Source: Platerodrilus igneus (taxonomy: Eukaryota > Arthropoda > Insecta > Coleoptera > Lycidae). Taken from it: 64,000 nt of DNA. Each line of letters begins with the position of its first letter. Position 1 is the first letter of the stretch. Of this stretch, positions 36,852 through 47,145 are shown piece by piece. Below the pieces are notes generated by a model. That model ran no database searches. It worked only from the letters and a program-made list of their open reading frames with translations, and was not told the origin of the DNA. The stretch is from contig JARFIW010001177.1 in the NCBI GenBank assembly GCA_036346225.1, positions 962,501-1,026,500 of the forward strand. Reading direction: 5' to 3'. Made by a program: the position numbers and the translations under genes.

Positions 36852-37617
36852 ATGTATTTAAAATTTGTTTATAGCAAATGTTCGAATGTCCTGCTACTAG
36901 TTCTGTTACATAAACGACACCGTTTTAAGAAATTTTGTTTTAATAACCTGAAAGCGGACCCGTCTTCTCTCAGCCTTCCAACGGCTTCGCGTATTTTTGT
37001 ACAAAGGTCCTGCTCGTTTGTAGTATGTGTTTCATACACATTTTCTTTCATATAACCCCACACAAGATGTAATCCAGCGGGTTGGGGTCGGGCGAACGCG
37101 GTGGCCAATAGATAGTACCTCTTCCTACCCAACGATTGGGATATGCATGATTTAAGTGTTCTCTAATATTACGAGCATTATGTGCTGGAGAACCATCGTG
37201 TTGAAACCTTACATTTGATTTTCCAATGCTCCACCCGAAGGTACTACATTGGCCAGAAAGCGAGTTTCTTTTACCTGGAAAAGTTTTGAATTTTGCCGAA
37301 AACTTGCTGTTCCAAGCAAGGTAGGGATCTTTAGCGTGCATGACAACTCTCACACACGGGACCTTCATTTTACCTCTCATCCAACGAGGGTGTATTTTTG
37401 TGAAAAATGCTCGCCTAACATTTTTCAAGCGGACCGTGTCGGGATTTGAACCCTGGACCTTGGGCATAGTAGTCACACACATACCAACTACGCCACGGAG
37501 CCGCCGCATCGTGTTGAAACCACACTATACGCCTAGTTTTTAAAGGAATATCTTCTAGAAGATCGCTTAATTCGTCTCGAAGAAAGTGAAAGTACTGTTG
37601 TGCATTGAGCCTGGGTG
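36852..37617 (-). pseudogene. Mariner-type transposase C-terminal half, left arm, interrupted by a SINE
   Basis: Read on the minus strand: a helix LNAQQYFHFLRDELSDLLED (about 37600-37540), then the second catalytic block RFQHDGSPAHNARNIREHL, the GRGTIYWPPRSPDPNPLDY block with the third acidic residue, and a helical tail (LFTKIREAVGRLRED-like) ending near 36900. This is the DDE core of a Tc1/mariner-superfamily transposase that cuts and joins TIR ends. The first catalytic Asp and the DNA-binding domain are absent. The SINE at 37209-37506 splits the gene just before RFQHDG. The apparent start Met of the long frame 37048-37509 is SINE sequence. Confidence 0.8.
37209..37506 (-). mobile_element. 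tRNA-derived SINE (298 bp) with 15-bp target duplication
   Basis: Flanked by identical copies of CATCGTGTTGAAACC (37194-37208 and 37507-37521). On the minus strand the 5' head has a perfect pol III A box, TGGCGTAGTTGG (37484-37495), and a B box, GGTTCAAATCC (37442-37452), 31 bp apart. The stems around them pair only partly, so it is a tRNA-like head, not a functional tRNA. The body runs to 37209 without a long A tail. Confidence 0.82.
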
Positions 37618-37890
37618 GGTTTCAACACGATGGCGCTTCAGCACACAATACTTGTAATGTTAGAGAACACTTAAATCTTGCATATACCAATCGTTGGGTA
37701 GGATAAGGAGTCACTAACTATTGGCCACCGCGTTTGCCCGACCTCAACCTCCTGAATTACTTCTCGTGGGGTTATATGAAAGAAAAAGCAGGAATTCGTA
37801 GAAAAATACGCAAAGTCGTTGGAAGGCTGAGAGAAGACGTTTACGCCTTCAGGTTTTTAAAACAAAATTTTTTAAGACAGTGTCGTTAAT
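37618..37890 (+). pseudogene. Mariner-type transposase C-terminal half, right arm
   Basis: Plus-strand inverted copy of the left-arm gene: TRWVG-like block, YWPPRLPDLNLLNYFSWGY, and helix KIRKVVGRLREDVYAF. It has a stop in the WVG block, a frame change near 37650, and Leu-Asn where the third catalytic residue region reads PLDY in the left arm. It starts at the palindrome centre with the FQHDGA block, so it never had the N-terminus in this arrangement. Confidence 0.75.
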
Positions 37891-38516
37891 GTATAAGAAC
37901 TGGTGGCAGGACATTCGAACATTTGTTGTAAACAAATTTTAAATACATTTGATTATTTTGGGTTCATATTTTACAAAAATTGTAAGTTGGTTATTGCTTA
38001 CGAATTCCTTAATAAAAGTGCTATTCTTAGGATTGTACCTACAAATTACCCAAAAATTTTTTATGCATTTAATCTTAGACCTACCAGTTATACTTTTAAA
38101 CAAAGTGCATAGATTAATGAAGTTTTTTGGATAGGTGTGCACTTTTCGATGGTAATACTTTTTTTGAGTAATTTCAGTTTGAAAAGCACGCCCAATTTTT
38201 CCTAGAACCAAAATTATGGAAAAATTATGATTTTCTCTTGCGATAATAAGTAAATGTTTGAGGAAGTCCTCATTTATTAAACACGCAACATTCACGCATA
38301 CAACAGAAAGCAAACTACCCTCAAAGGTCAGTATTTCTTTTATTGCAAATTAATATTCGGAGTTCTGCACGATTTTTATACAAAACGCAAAAGTCGTTAT
38401 AACTTTGAAACCATCAACAATTGGATAACAACATATATAGTTAATTTAAAAGGTATTAATCTCAGCTATCAAACCCTTCAATTTGGACCATGACTTTTGG
38501 GACACCCTGTATATAC

Positions 38517-40414
38517 ACAGGGTGAGTTTTTAGTGTGGCAACGGTCGATAACTCCGTTATTATAAAAGCTACGTAAACCAAATTTGGAGGCATATTAGGC
38601 ATTCCTAAAGTGCACATTTTAAAAATATTTGGAAGCATACAGGGTGTTTCATAATTCCAGGGCATATTAAACTTATATTTTTTTAAATAGAACACCCTAT
38701 ATATTATTACATTTTTAAAAATCCCATAAAAAGAGCTTTAATTTGATATCAAATAGTATCTGTCTATTCCTTTTAGTTTTTAAAATATTCAACTGTTTTT
38801 AGAAAAAATGACCCCGATTAGATACATTGCCACTGCACTAATACACAACTTATGTTAATTTTCAAGATTCAGAAAATTTTACCATATACCATAGTATATT
38901 TGTAAATATCACTTTTTTGAAATTTCTTCACAGTATACAGGGTGTCAGGTTTCGCAAAATGCAATTTTTAAATTTTTTTTTAAATGGAACTCTACCAATT
39001 TTATTGCTACAATGGATAGTTCATTAAGTGTCCTTTCATTTTTGTTAAGCATTCCCTATACCTAAATCCATTACTTTCTGAGATATTTTTGATTTTTTTC
39101 AAATTTTATTTATGTTTTTAATTTACATAACTAAAAATAACTTACTATTGGAGAATATTATAAAACAATTAATACATTTTGATTAACAATCAACTACAGT
39201 TATCCAATAACAATTTTCACTAAAGATATAACAACCTACAATAATACACTATCAACAGAATTCTGCCAGATCAACAATATGCATTTTATAGGAAATGTTC
39301 AAGCAGGAAATCAGGCAGGCTTTGAAAAAATAACTATTACATGTAAAGTGTCATTTAGGTTTATTAATTGTAGTGTGTTGTCATTTAACAGGATATCTTT
39401 CTTGGTATATTCTTGATGCAAGTAGGAAGTTTTTTAAACTTGCTCCCAATACCCAAATCATATTTATTTGTTCTTCCACTGTAAAATTCATTTTCAAAAC
39501 TCCTTCAAAGATTACATTTAAAACAAAACTGATAATGTGTTAAATGACAACATACTACAATTAATAAACCTAAATGACACTTTACATGTAATAGTTATTT
39601 TTTCAAAGCCTGCCTGATTTCCTGCTTGAACATTTTCTATAAAATGCATATTGTTGATCTGGCAGAATTCTGTTGATAGCGTATTATTGTAGGTTGTTAT
39701 ATCTTTAGTGAAAATTGCTATTGGGTAACCGTAGTTGATTGTTAATCAAAATGTATTAATTGTTTTATAATATTTTTCAAACGTAAGTTATTTTTAGTTA
39801 TGTAAATTAAAAACATTCATAAAATTTGAAGAAAATCAAAAATATCTCAGAAAGTAATGGATTTAGGTATAGGGAATGCTTAACAAAAATGAAAGGACAC
39901 TTAATGAACTATCCATTGTAGCAATAAAATTAGTAGGGTGCCATTTAAAAAAAATTTTAAAAATTGCATTTTGCGAAACCTGACACACCCTGTATACTGT
40001 GAAGAAATTTCAAAAAAGTGATATTTACAAATATACTATGGTATATGGTAAAAATTTCTGCATCTTGAAAATTAACATAAGTTGTGTATTAGTGCAGTGG
40101 CAATGTATCTAATCGGAGTCATTTTTTCTAAAAACAGTTGAATATCTCAAAAACTAAAAGAAATAGACAGATATAATTTGATATCAAATTAAAGCTCTTT
40201 TTATGGGCTTTTCAAAAATGTAATAATATATAGGGTGTTCCATTTAAAAAAAATATAAGTTTAATATGCCCTGGAATTATGAAACACCCTGTATGCTTCC
40301 AAATATTTTTAAAATGTGCACTTTAGGCATGCCAAATACGTCTCCAAATTTGGTTTACGTAACTTTTATAATAACGGAGTTATCGACCGTTGCCGCACTA
40401 AAAACTCACCCTGT
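38517..40414. mobile_element. 1.9-kb palindromic (fold-back) element
   Basis: Arms of about 876 and 880 bp (38517-39392 and 39535-40414) are inverted copies around a 140-bp spacer. The termini read ACAGGGTGAGTTTTTAGTG, flanked by ATATA. Inside each arm ACAGGGTGT motifs recur (38639, 38937 and mirrored), suggesting it grew from nested termini related to the adjacent mariner. No transposase frame is present; the short frames are mirror artefacts. Confidence 0.75.
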
Positions 40415-40496
40415 ATATACTGCTGTGATAAGGGGTTGCTTGAGTGTGTATTAAGTAGCAAGGGTCGTGTAGTAACCATAAATTGCAATAGGAATC

Positions 40497-40760
40497 AGCA
40501 AACTGCATTTATTTAGCAGTAAATTAAGTAATTCGTATATTATCTAAATAGCAAGCATTTAACACCCTATATACAGACCGTAATTAGCTTTAAGCGATGC
40601 AAGTAAGCATATCTTACAACAATAGAACGCGTATTTAGCAGAAAAATAGGTAATTCATACATTATGTAAATAGCAAGCATTTAAAACTCTGTATATAGAC
40701 CGTTATTAATTTTAAGTAATGCCAGTGAGCACATATTTCAACAATAGAACGCGTATTCAG
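40497..40760. repeat. ~122-bp tandem repeat, two to three units
   Basis: Units share AACAATAGAACGCGTATT (40618 and 40740) and AATAGCAAGCATTTAA (40546 and 40669). Diverged copies. Confidence 0.6.
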
Positions 40761-41373
40761 AAGGGAAAACGATCGTACATGTGATTGAGAAGTGTTCTAA
40801 TTAGTTATAAAATAAATACGAAGACAAAAGATAAAACCTAACAAAGCTTTATGCAATTATGCTAAAACAATAAACATTTTGATAAGAAAACGCAGTTTCA
40901 AACACGCATAAAAATACATAAACGAAAACAGCATTGAAGTTACATCATTTATTTTGTGCAATTATTCAAAAGGCGATATCTATACAAAACAACAGCCTTA
41001 AAATTGAACGTCTGGCAAAGATGACAATGTATCAATAGCAAATAAACCTTACACGGAAAACCGAATAAATTACATCAGAAACAACTCGAAGTATAGGGAA
41101 TATCAAAGACAAGACCTGAACTGCTTGAAAACCCAGCCCACATGTAAGTGGGAAGAGCCTGCATAACACAGAGAAATGATAAGGCGAATCAGTTTATAAT
41201 TCATGCAGGACGAAGCTGCGTCACTGTTAACCAGAAAGTCACGCGTAATTTAAACATAATGGAATATCCAGTGCATGTTACAGTGATAATAGTGCAACGA
41301 TTACGAAGACTTTTTGCCGTTTAACGGCTTCGAATGTGTGGTGTATTTCTGAATACTTTAAATTTGCGTCACT
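40761..41373. other. Non-coding left flank of the Polinton
   Basis: No gene. The last 45 bp (41329-41373) contain the motif TCGAATGTGTGGTGTATTTC...GAATACTT that also opens the right flank at 58603. Confidence 0.5.
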
Positions 41374-41764
41374 AGGTAAGTAAAGCCGGTCTGACTTTAA
41401 AACGGTGCACGCGTATGTTTTTCCATGTAACATACGCGTGCACAGTTTTAAAGCCAAACCGGCCTTACATACTTTCAATGTAAAATACAATGGACACGTT
41501 TTGAAGTCAGACCGGCTTTATATTACTTTCAATGGAACATACGTGTGTGACTTCAAAACACACGGTTGCTACGTTGAAAGTGCGTGCAGAGAAAGTGTGG
41601 AGCTGTTTTGAATTCGATTTTCTAGCGAGAAGTTATAAAGTAAGTCAGATGCAAAATATTGCATTCAAGTCAATTGTGTTTAATTAAAGTGGATTCTGAT
41701 TTATGTTTTTTACTTTTGTTTAGAGGCTGCAAATACACATAGGCCGGTTTGACTTCAAAACGTG
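41374..41764 (+). repeat. Polinton left terminal inverted repeat (~390 bp)
   Basis: Matches the inverted 58180-58582. It contains a 15-bp perfect hairpin about 30 bp in (GTGCACGCGTATGTT with its inverse), recurring GCCGGT(C/T)TGACTT boxes in both orientations, and a conserved TCTAGCGAGAAGTTATAAAGTA block. Confidence 0.88.
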
Positions 41765-42400
41765 TCCACGCGTATGCTACGTTGAAAAAATGTAGGTGCA
41801 TGCAAAAATATGGAGCTTTTTTGAATTCAGTTCTCTAGCGAGATATTATAGAGTAGGTCGGATGCAAAATATCGCATTTAAATCAATTGTATTTAATTAA
41901 AGTGGATTCTGATTTATGTTTTTTACTTTTGTTTTGAGGTTGCAAATACACAAACGTATCCACACGTATGCTACATTGAAAAAATGTAGGTGCATGCAAA
42001 AAATGTGGAGCTGTTTTGAATTCGATTCTCTAGCGAGAAGTTATAAAGTAGGTCAGATTCATAATATCACATCTAAGTCAATTGTATAAAGAATGCTGTA
42101 TTTAATTAAAGTGGATTCTGACTTATGTTTTTACTTTTGTTTAGAGGTTGCAAATACACATAGGCCAGTTTGACTTCAAAACGTGTCCACACGTATACTA
42201 CATTGAAAAATGTAGATGCGTGCAGAAAAAATGTGGAGCTGTATTAAATTCTAGCGAGAAGTTAAAAAGTAGGTCAGATGCAAAATATGTTAAGGCCGGT
42301 TTGAATTCAAATTGCGACCACTCTGCAAATACACATGGGCCGGTTTCAATTCAAAATGTGTTCACTCTTGTAATAGGTTGAAAAGTAGGTTAGCAAAGTA
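41740..42400 (+). repeat. Tandem sub-terminal units, ~190-220 bp
   Basis: Three diverged units repeat the inner part of the TIR: GGCC(G/A)GTTTGACTTCAAAACGTGTCCAC, then TGTGGAGCT, TCTAGCGAGA, and AAGTGGATTCTGA. They start near 41740, 41935 and 42155; shortened boxes occur at 42294 and 42338. One inverted unit is found near the other end at 57597-57680. Confidence 0.8.
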
Positions 42401-42914
42401 CGCAGATGGTGGTAATCTGCTATATAAAGAGATTGTTCCTAATATTAATTTAATTAATCAAAGCTTACTGCATATTTACATACCTACATCTACAAACATG
42501 TATCTAATTAATATTCAGGGATTTAAATACAAGAAAAACGAGTTTGTGTGGAAAGAAATTACGGTTTTGGACTTGTTGGAAGGTGTTGTTTGGCATCAAA
42601 TTTTTAAACTGCCAATGCAGTCTAGTTGTTTGAGCCAAGATCATATAAAACTTAACGACTGGGTGACAAGGAATATTCATGGTCTTTCTTGGGATGAATC
42701 TTTAACGACTGGAATGGTGTCATCATATATAGCACTTTATTTGAAGCAAATTATCCGACCCGGTGAAGAAGTATGTGCGAAGGGTCTAGAAAAGAGGAAA
42801 TGGATGGAAACCTACCTAATGCAAAACGTTGTAACTGATATGCTTGCACTAGGTTGTCCTAAGCTATCGGAGATAAAAATCAACAATCGTTTACTACGTA
42901 ACACCCATTGTTAA
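42400..42914 (+). CDS. Uncharacterised Polinton protein next to left TIR
   Basis: The open frame runs from 42312, but bases up to about 42400 are TIR-type repeat, so the true start lies later; ATG at 42498 (before YLINIQGFKYKKNEF) is one candidate. The product has no signal peptide or membrane segment. It shows a patterned start IQGFKYKKNEFVWKEITVLD, a central TRNIHGLSWDE, and a C-terminal KGLEKRKWMETYL followed by LGCPKL. I recall this series of blocks from uncharacterised arthropod proteins tied to virus-like elements, but cannot name an activity. A nuclease-like fold is possible but unproven. The frame is intact, unlike most genes here. Confidence 0.5.
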
Positions 42915-43063
42915 AGACACAGCAATAATAATCTGCAATGTGCAAAACAGAATACCTTGTTATAAAAGAATGGTTTAATAATAATAAAAAACAATAGAAA
43001 GATTGTGTCTGTATTGTTTATTTTAAATTAATTTTACAATGTTAGCGTTTTTAACCATTATTA

Positions 43064-43900
43064 TTATAACAACTTTTGGCAAACATTATTTTTATCGATC
43101 CAGCTATAGTGTACGTTACAGAAGCCTAACCATTTTACAAATACTTTATTTCCACTCCTTTTTAGGACTTTTTCTACCAGGTAAATTCCTGGATGTTTAA
43201 CCTTTTGCAACTCCATTTCATAAAATGGACCTTTGATTTCTTGCTCGTCTTGATCTTCTAATATATATGTTGTGGGATTGGTTACGTTTACCTTTTTAAT
43301 CTTAAAAATGTCATTTGACCAGTTTGGCGTGTAACCTTTCCTAAATTCTTCCCTGTGTTTACCAATCCTCACACTGTCTTTAATTGAATATTTTGGTATT
43401 TTGGTTGCAAGTTTGATGTGGGTAAATGATAATTTAAGAATAGTTTCTTCATTTGATTTATCAACTTTTACAGGTTTGATTCCGATAGTACTGTGAACTG
43501 TATTGTTGTATTGTTTCACAATATCGCTTAAATTTTTTACCCCATTGTAAGAACCGTTCAGGTTAAACAAGCGTCACTTTTTCCCTTTAAAGTTCTGATT
43601 ACACGTTCCACAATGCATGCTTTTTTTTGTAGAAAAAACACTATAATGGTTTATGTCATGTCTGCATTAAGGATTGAAAGTGTTTGTTATAATATTCTTT
43701 ACCAAAATCAGACTGCAAATTTCTTGGTGGATTTTTAAATTTATTTAAAATTGTTTTCATTGCAGCAGTAACATCAATACCTGTTTTACTTTTAAGTGGT
43801 ACAGCCCATACGTATTTAGAGAAAAAATCAATAACTGCTAAAATGTATTTAAAACCTTAGTTTGTTTGCGAATATGATAGCATTTAAACCTTTTACTATC
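43064..43900 (-). pseudogene. Polinton integrase (retroviral type) with chromodomain
   Basis: The open frame 43064-43570 covers the end of the core (IVKQYNNTVHSTIGIKP), an SH3-like part (KDSVRIGKHREEF..GYTPNWSNDIFKI) and a C-terminal chromodomain-like tail (YLVEKVLKRSGNKVFVKWLGF). Upstream, in other frames to about 43900, the core start can be read as YILAVIDFFSKYVWAVPLKSK and LQSDFGKEYYN, which hold the first two acidic residues. A frameshift near 43570 and a stop break it. Integrase inserts the replicated element; the tail probably reads chromatin marks. It converges on the 42400-42914 gene. Confidence 0.87.
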
Positions 43901-43993
43901 ACTTTGCGTCTTCCTCTTTCACTTTTGATTGAACAACTATCACAATACTTTTTTTTCTAATCAGGATTTATTAAATACAATTAATAAATGCTT

Positions 43994-44344
43994 CTACGTT
44001 TGGATGTCAAGGGCTCCACTTGCTTTGAAAGGAACTTTTAATATAAAATCAAGAAACAGTGTGGCATTGTTTATGCTAGCACTGCTGTCAGGAAAGCTGA
44101 TTACATCCATACGTTTAAACAAAAATCCTTGTAACTGTGCAATTACATAGCTCTTTTCGTTTATAAGAATTTCAGTGTCTTGCGGGTATCCTTTAATATT
44201 CTCAATGACTGCATCCTCATAAGGAAATTCATAATTATGTTTAATGTTGAAAATAAGGAATGTTTTGCAACTGTCGAGGAGTGTACTAGAGTAAAACGTT
44301 GTTACTACCGTGTAATGTAGCATATGTAACTTGTACTCAATCAA
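43994..44344 (-). CDS. Uncharacterised Polinton protein, 116 codons
   Basis: An open frame between integrase and the conserved gene at 44430-45455, in the same orientation. It is acidic to neutral with a hydrophobic segment near SYVIAQLQGFLF, but no clear membrane helix or motif. It could be the tail of a larger gene, since the frame is also readable upstream of the first Met (about to 44395). I do not recognise a family. Confidence 0.35.
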   Translation of the reverse strand: MIEYKLHMLHYTVVTTFYSSTLLDSCKTFLIFNIKHNYEFPYEDAVIENIKGYPQDTEILINEKSYVIAQLQGFLFKRMDVISFPDSSASINNATLFLDFILKVPFKASGALDIQT

Positions 44345-44429
44345 GGTTTTAAAACCTTTATTTTTTTTATCATATTCCTGTTCACTTACGGTTATTTAAG
44401 TGCCTTCCAAATTTGTCAATTGTCATATC

Positions 44430-45455
44430 ATCTAATCACTTTCGCCTCACGCAATTCTTCAATGATCGAATTTATTTCGTTGCCGTGACCTGTGCGTCCA
44501 GCAGTCTGAGATGAAACTAAAAGCCGTAATCTATCAACAAGTTCATTGGTATCATTCCAGTATAAATAATCTATGGCGTTATTTGATACTTTCATTGTCA
44601 TACCGTCTCCAAATCGCTTTCTATAGGGAAATGTTCTAGGTTAACGAGGTGTTTGGGGAAATATGTTTAATGTAGATATTATATTTTTTTATTTATATGA
44701 ATTATTACCCTGAATTTGTTCTGTTTCAGAATAATATCTTCTATTAGCATTTGTTCTTTTCACAATATCAAGGTACGACTTTAGATCTTGCGGTCTGTAC
44801 CCGACAGGATATGTTTTAAACAATAGTTCGTATAACCCAGGAGTACTTTTATTTTTCAAATCATTTATTAGTACATTTTTATCATCCAACGCGAAATTAG
44901 AATTGTCTATCATAAGACCATTTGAATCAGGGTTAAACATAATACCATATTTATGGTCAAATTCGTTCTTAACATCTTTTAACATATTGTAAATATATCC
45001 TCGAGGTAGCGGATGTAGCTGTTCGAGATAATGTGCCATACCAGGTGAATCGACAAAGCTTTGTATATATTCCTGGGCTTCTTGTGCATTTCGATTAACT
45101 TCTGTTTCGTATTCATTGTCGTCATCATCATCATCATCTTCATTTATGGCATCATTTATATTCAGTATATGCTGAGCAATAACCGGCGAATCAATATAGT
45201 CAACGTTCCTTTCTAGCAATTTAGGTTTAATTTTTTTACACTGCTATAAGGCAGTTCTTCTTCTTTAAATTTTTTTTTCTTTACCACACTTTCCCCTTCC
45301 AGTTTATTAGCAATAGTTTCTAATCGCGATGTTATGGGTAAGACTGATTCCACTTGGACGACTTCATTATCTTTTAACTGGCGCAATTTGCTTTTACAAT
45401 GTTTCTTTTCTTAATTAAAATTCTTTTAAGTTTTATCGCCTCCTTGTTCATTGCG
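44430..45455 (-). pseudogene. Conserved Polinton protein of unknown function, frameshifted
   Basis: The main frame is 44689-45219. An N-terminal Lys-rich, coiled-coil-like piece can be read from an ATG near 45455, and a C-terminal piece from about 44640 to 44430 (YWNDTNELVDRLRLLVSS, then GHGNEINSIIEELREA). The middle part has an Asp/Glu run (DEDDDDDDDNE) and blocks STPGLYELLFKTYPVGY and YLDIVKRTNANRRYY. These blocks are familiar from Polintons of arthropods and cnidarians as one uncharacterised protein; here it needs at least three frame changes. A virion or packaging role is only guessed from its place next to the ATPase. Confidence 0.6.
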
Positions 45456-45500
45456 TAAAAGATTTATTGTAATAAAAAAAAATCTTGCGTCTCTCAAGGT

Positions 45501-46254
45501 TTAAATATGTATGAAGTGACCAAAACCTATTCGGTACCTTCCTTGACCTGGATCACTATCTTTGTCTACAACTAAGAAACCGTATTTTGTCTTGCCAACA
45601 AGCAGCACATATTTTACGGAATTTATCATACTTCATGTCAGTATTGACGTGATCGTCATGTATGTGTTTTAAGCTTAAATCATCTTGTTTAAATAAAACT
45701 AAAAGACTAGCATTATCACGTAGTAAGTGCTTAGGTATACGAGTATAACTTTGACAAAGGTAAAAACTGTCTACATGTTCATGACGCCCCATACTAAAGT
45801 ATTCCCTAATTATACCTTGTTTATCGCAAGCTACATCATCAAAAACAAATATAGAATTATTTCGAGCATCAGATGGTGATATAATATTATCAGAACTGAA
45901 AAATGTATAATATTTAATCCCTTTTATTGGCCGCAGTAGACTTTCAAGGTATTGATACTTTGGTTGATAAAGTGATTTAGAATAAACATATACGTTTTCA
46001 AACTTTAAACCATTAGAATGCTCTATCAGCCCAATCATAACGTTGGGATTACCGCAATTTGATGGACCAACAACTACACATCGAATAGATGAAGGCAGAA
46101 GAACGCTATGTTTTTTAGCTAAAGATTGTACGTCAATGTCATTATTGTTTATGGTTAAAGATATTGATTGTTTCACAACACGCATGTTTGCAAGTACTAA
46201 ATTCGATTGTGAAGAAGTGGAATTATATACAAGAAACGGCGAGTATATAAACAA
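45501..46254 (-). pseudogene. Polinton FtsK/HerA-type packaging ATPase, Walker A destroyed
   Basis: The ATPase pumps DNA into the capsid. The P-loop region reads VVVGPSNCGNPNV where GPSNCGKT is expected, so the essential Lys and the following Thr are changed to Asn-Pro. Walker B is intact (SIFVFDDVACD), as is the sensor-like block FYLCQSYTRIPKHLLRDNASLLVLF. The frame 45556-46254 shifts near 45576; the proper tail (VVDKDSDPGQGRYRIGFGHF) continues in another frame to a stop at 45501. The true start is probably the Met of MRVVKQSISL near 46185. It is divergent from the PLA2-like gene at 46311. Confidence 0.9.
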
Positions 46255-46310
46255 TCATTATTTCACAATAATTTATTTACTGCACAGCTTGAGAAGACAG
46301 TTGTTCGCTA

Positions 46311-47145
46311 ATGATTACCTATAATAATTCTAAAACTACTGGGAACGGACAGTTATATCCTGTAATTAACAATTTACCATTGGAGGCACATATTCCGGGT
46401 TACAAATTTTGCGGTCCGGGTACAAATAATCAATCGGTTGGCTCGGGGAGACAAGCGAATAAACAAGTTAGACGAGGCTTGTAAGCAGCACCATATTGCA
46501 TTCTCCAAAGAAAAGGATCTATCTAAACGCCATCAAGCAGATTCGAAGCTAGCTCAGTTAGCTACAGAAAGACTAAATTCTGGTGACTCGTCTTTAGGTG
46601 AAAAAGCAGCAGCATTTGGAGTAGCTACCGCAATGAGAGCTAAAGTAAAACTTGGTATGGGTGCCTATGCATCGCTGAGAACAAAAAATATCAATAAAAT
46701 AAGAAAACTGATAAAGAAACGTAAAATAAGAAGTACGCTAGGTATTAAAAGTATTATCAAACAAGCACGTACAGCTTTAAAAAAGGCTAAAGGATCTAAT
46801 ATTGTGGATGCAATCAACATAGCAATTAAGGCCGCCAATACAGCAAAACAAAAGTAGCAAATTAAATCAGCTCGTATTATATCAATTCCTAAAACAGGGG
46901 GTTTTCTACCATTAATACCAATTTTGCAGGCCTAAGCGCCCTTGGTACTTTTACTGAAGGTGCAGCTACTGTTGCAAAAGCAGTTTCAGATACTAAAATA
47001 GCTAAGGAACAACTAGCAGAAAAAGAACGTCATAACAAGGCAATGGAGGACATTGCAGTCGGAAACGGCATGTACATCAAACCTTATAAAAAAGGTTTTG
47101 GTCTTCTTTTAGCCTCTGTAAAACCTCAATGGAACGCAACTTGAT
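46311..47145 (+). pseudogene. PLA2-like minor virion protein with pX-like tail
   Basis: Starts with ATG at 46311. The first block, HIPGYKFCGPGT, is the calcium-loop region of parvovirus VP1-type phospholipase A2 domains. After a frameshift near 46435 the block LARGDKRINKLDEACKQHHIAFS carries the active-site helix, with HH where His-Asp is usual. A basic segment (INKIRKLIKKRKIRS) follows, then an in-frame TAG at 46855. The C-terminal part RIISIPKTGGFLPLIPI, AVGNGMYIKPYKKGFG is like an adenovirus pX/core-type tail common in Polintons. The protein would help the particle breach membranes on entry. The Asp loss and three breaks make it inactive. Its end overlaps the protease start. Confidence 0.78.

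Larger units (their letters stand above)
36291..38510. mobile_element. Palindromic mariner-type element
   Basis: Both outer ends carry ACAGGGTGTCCCA-type termini, next to TA. The left arm (about 36291-37194) is repeated inverted at about 37618-38510, so the element is a fold-back of roughly 0.9-kb arms. Each arm includes the C-terminal part of a transposase gene running outwards, meeting near 37618. The left arm continues about 110 bp further into the gene (37507-37617) and holds a SINE. The element thus consists of two 3' halves head to head, with no 5' half. Confidence 0.75.

Noticed and set aside
37435..37505. Functional tRNA gene on the minus strand
   Set aside because: A and B boxes are perfect but acceptor and T stems pair poorly, and the segment is part of a 298-bp unit with target duplication, so it is a SINE head.
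38462..40516. Matching short frames at 38462-38695 and 40266-40454
   Set aside because: Mirror copies in the arms of the palindromic element, with no domain.
40497..40760. CRISPR-like array
   Set aside because: Only two to three diverged ~122-bp units without short constant repeats or unique spacers; eukaryotic context.
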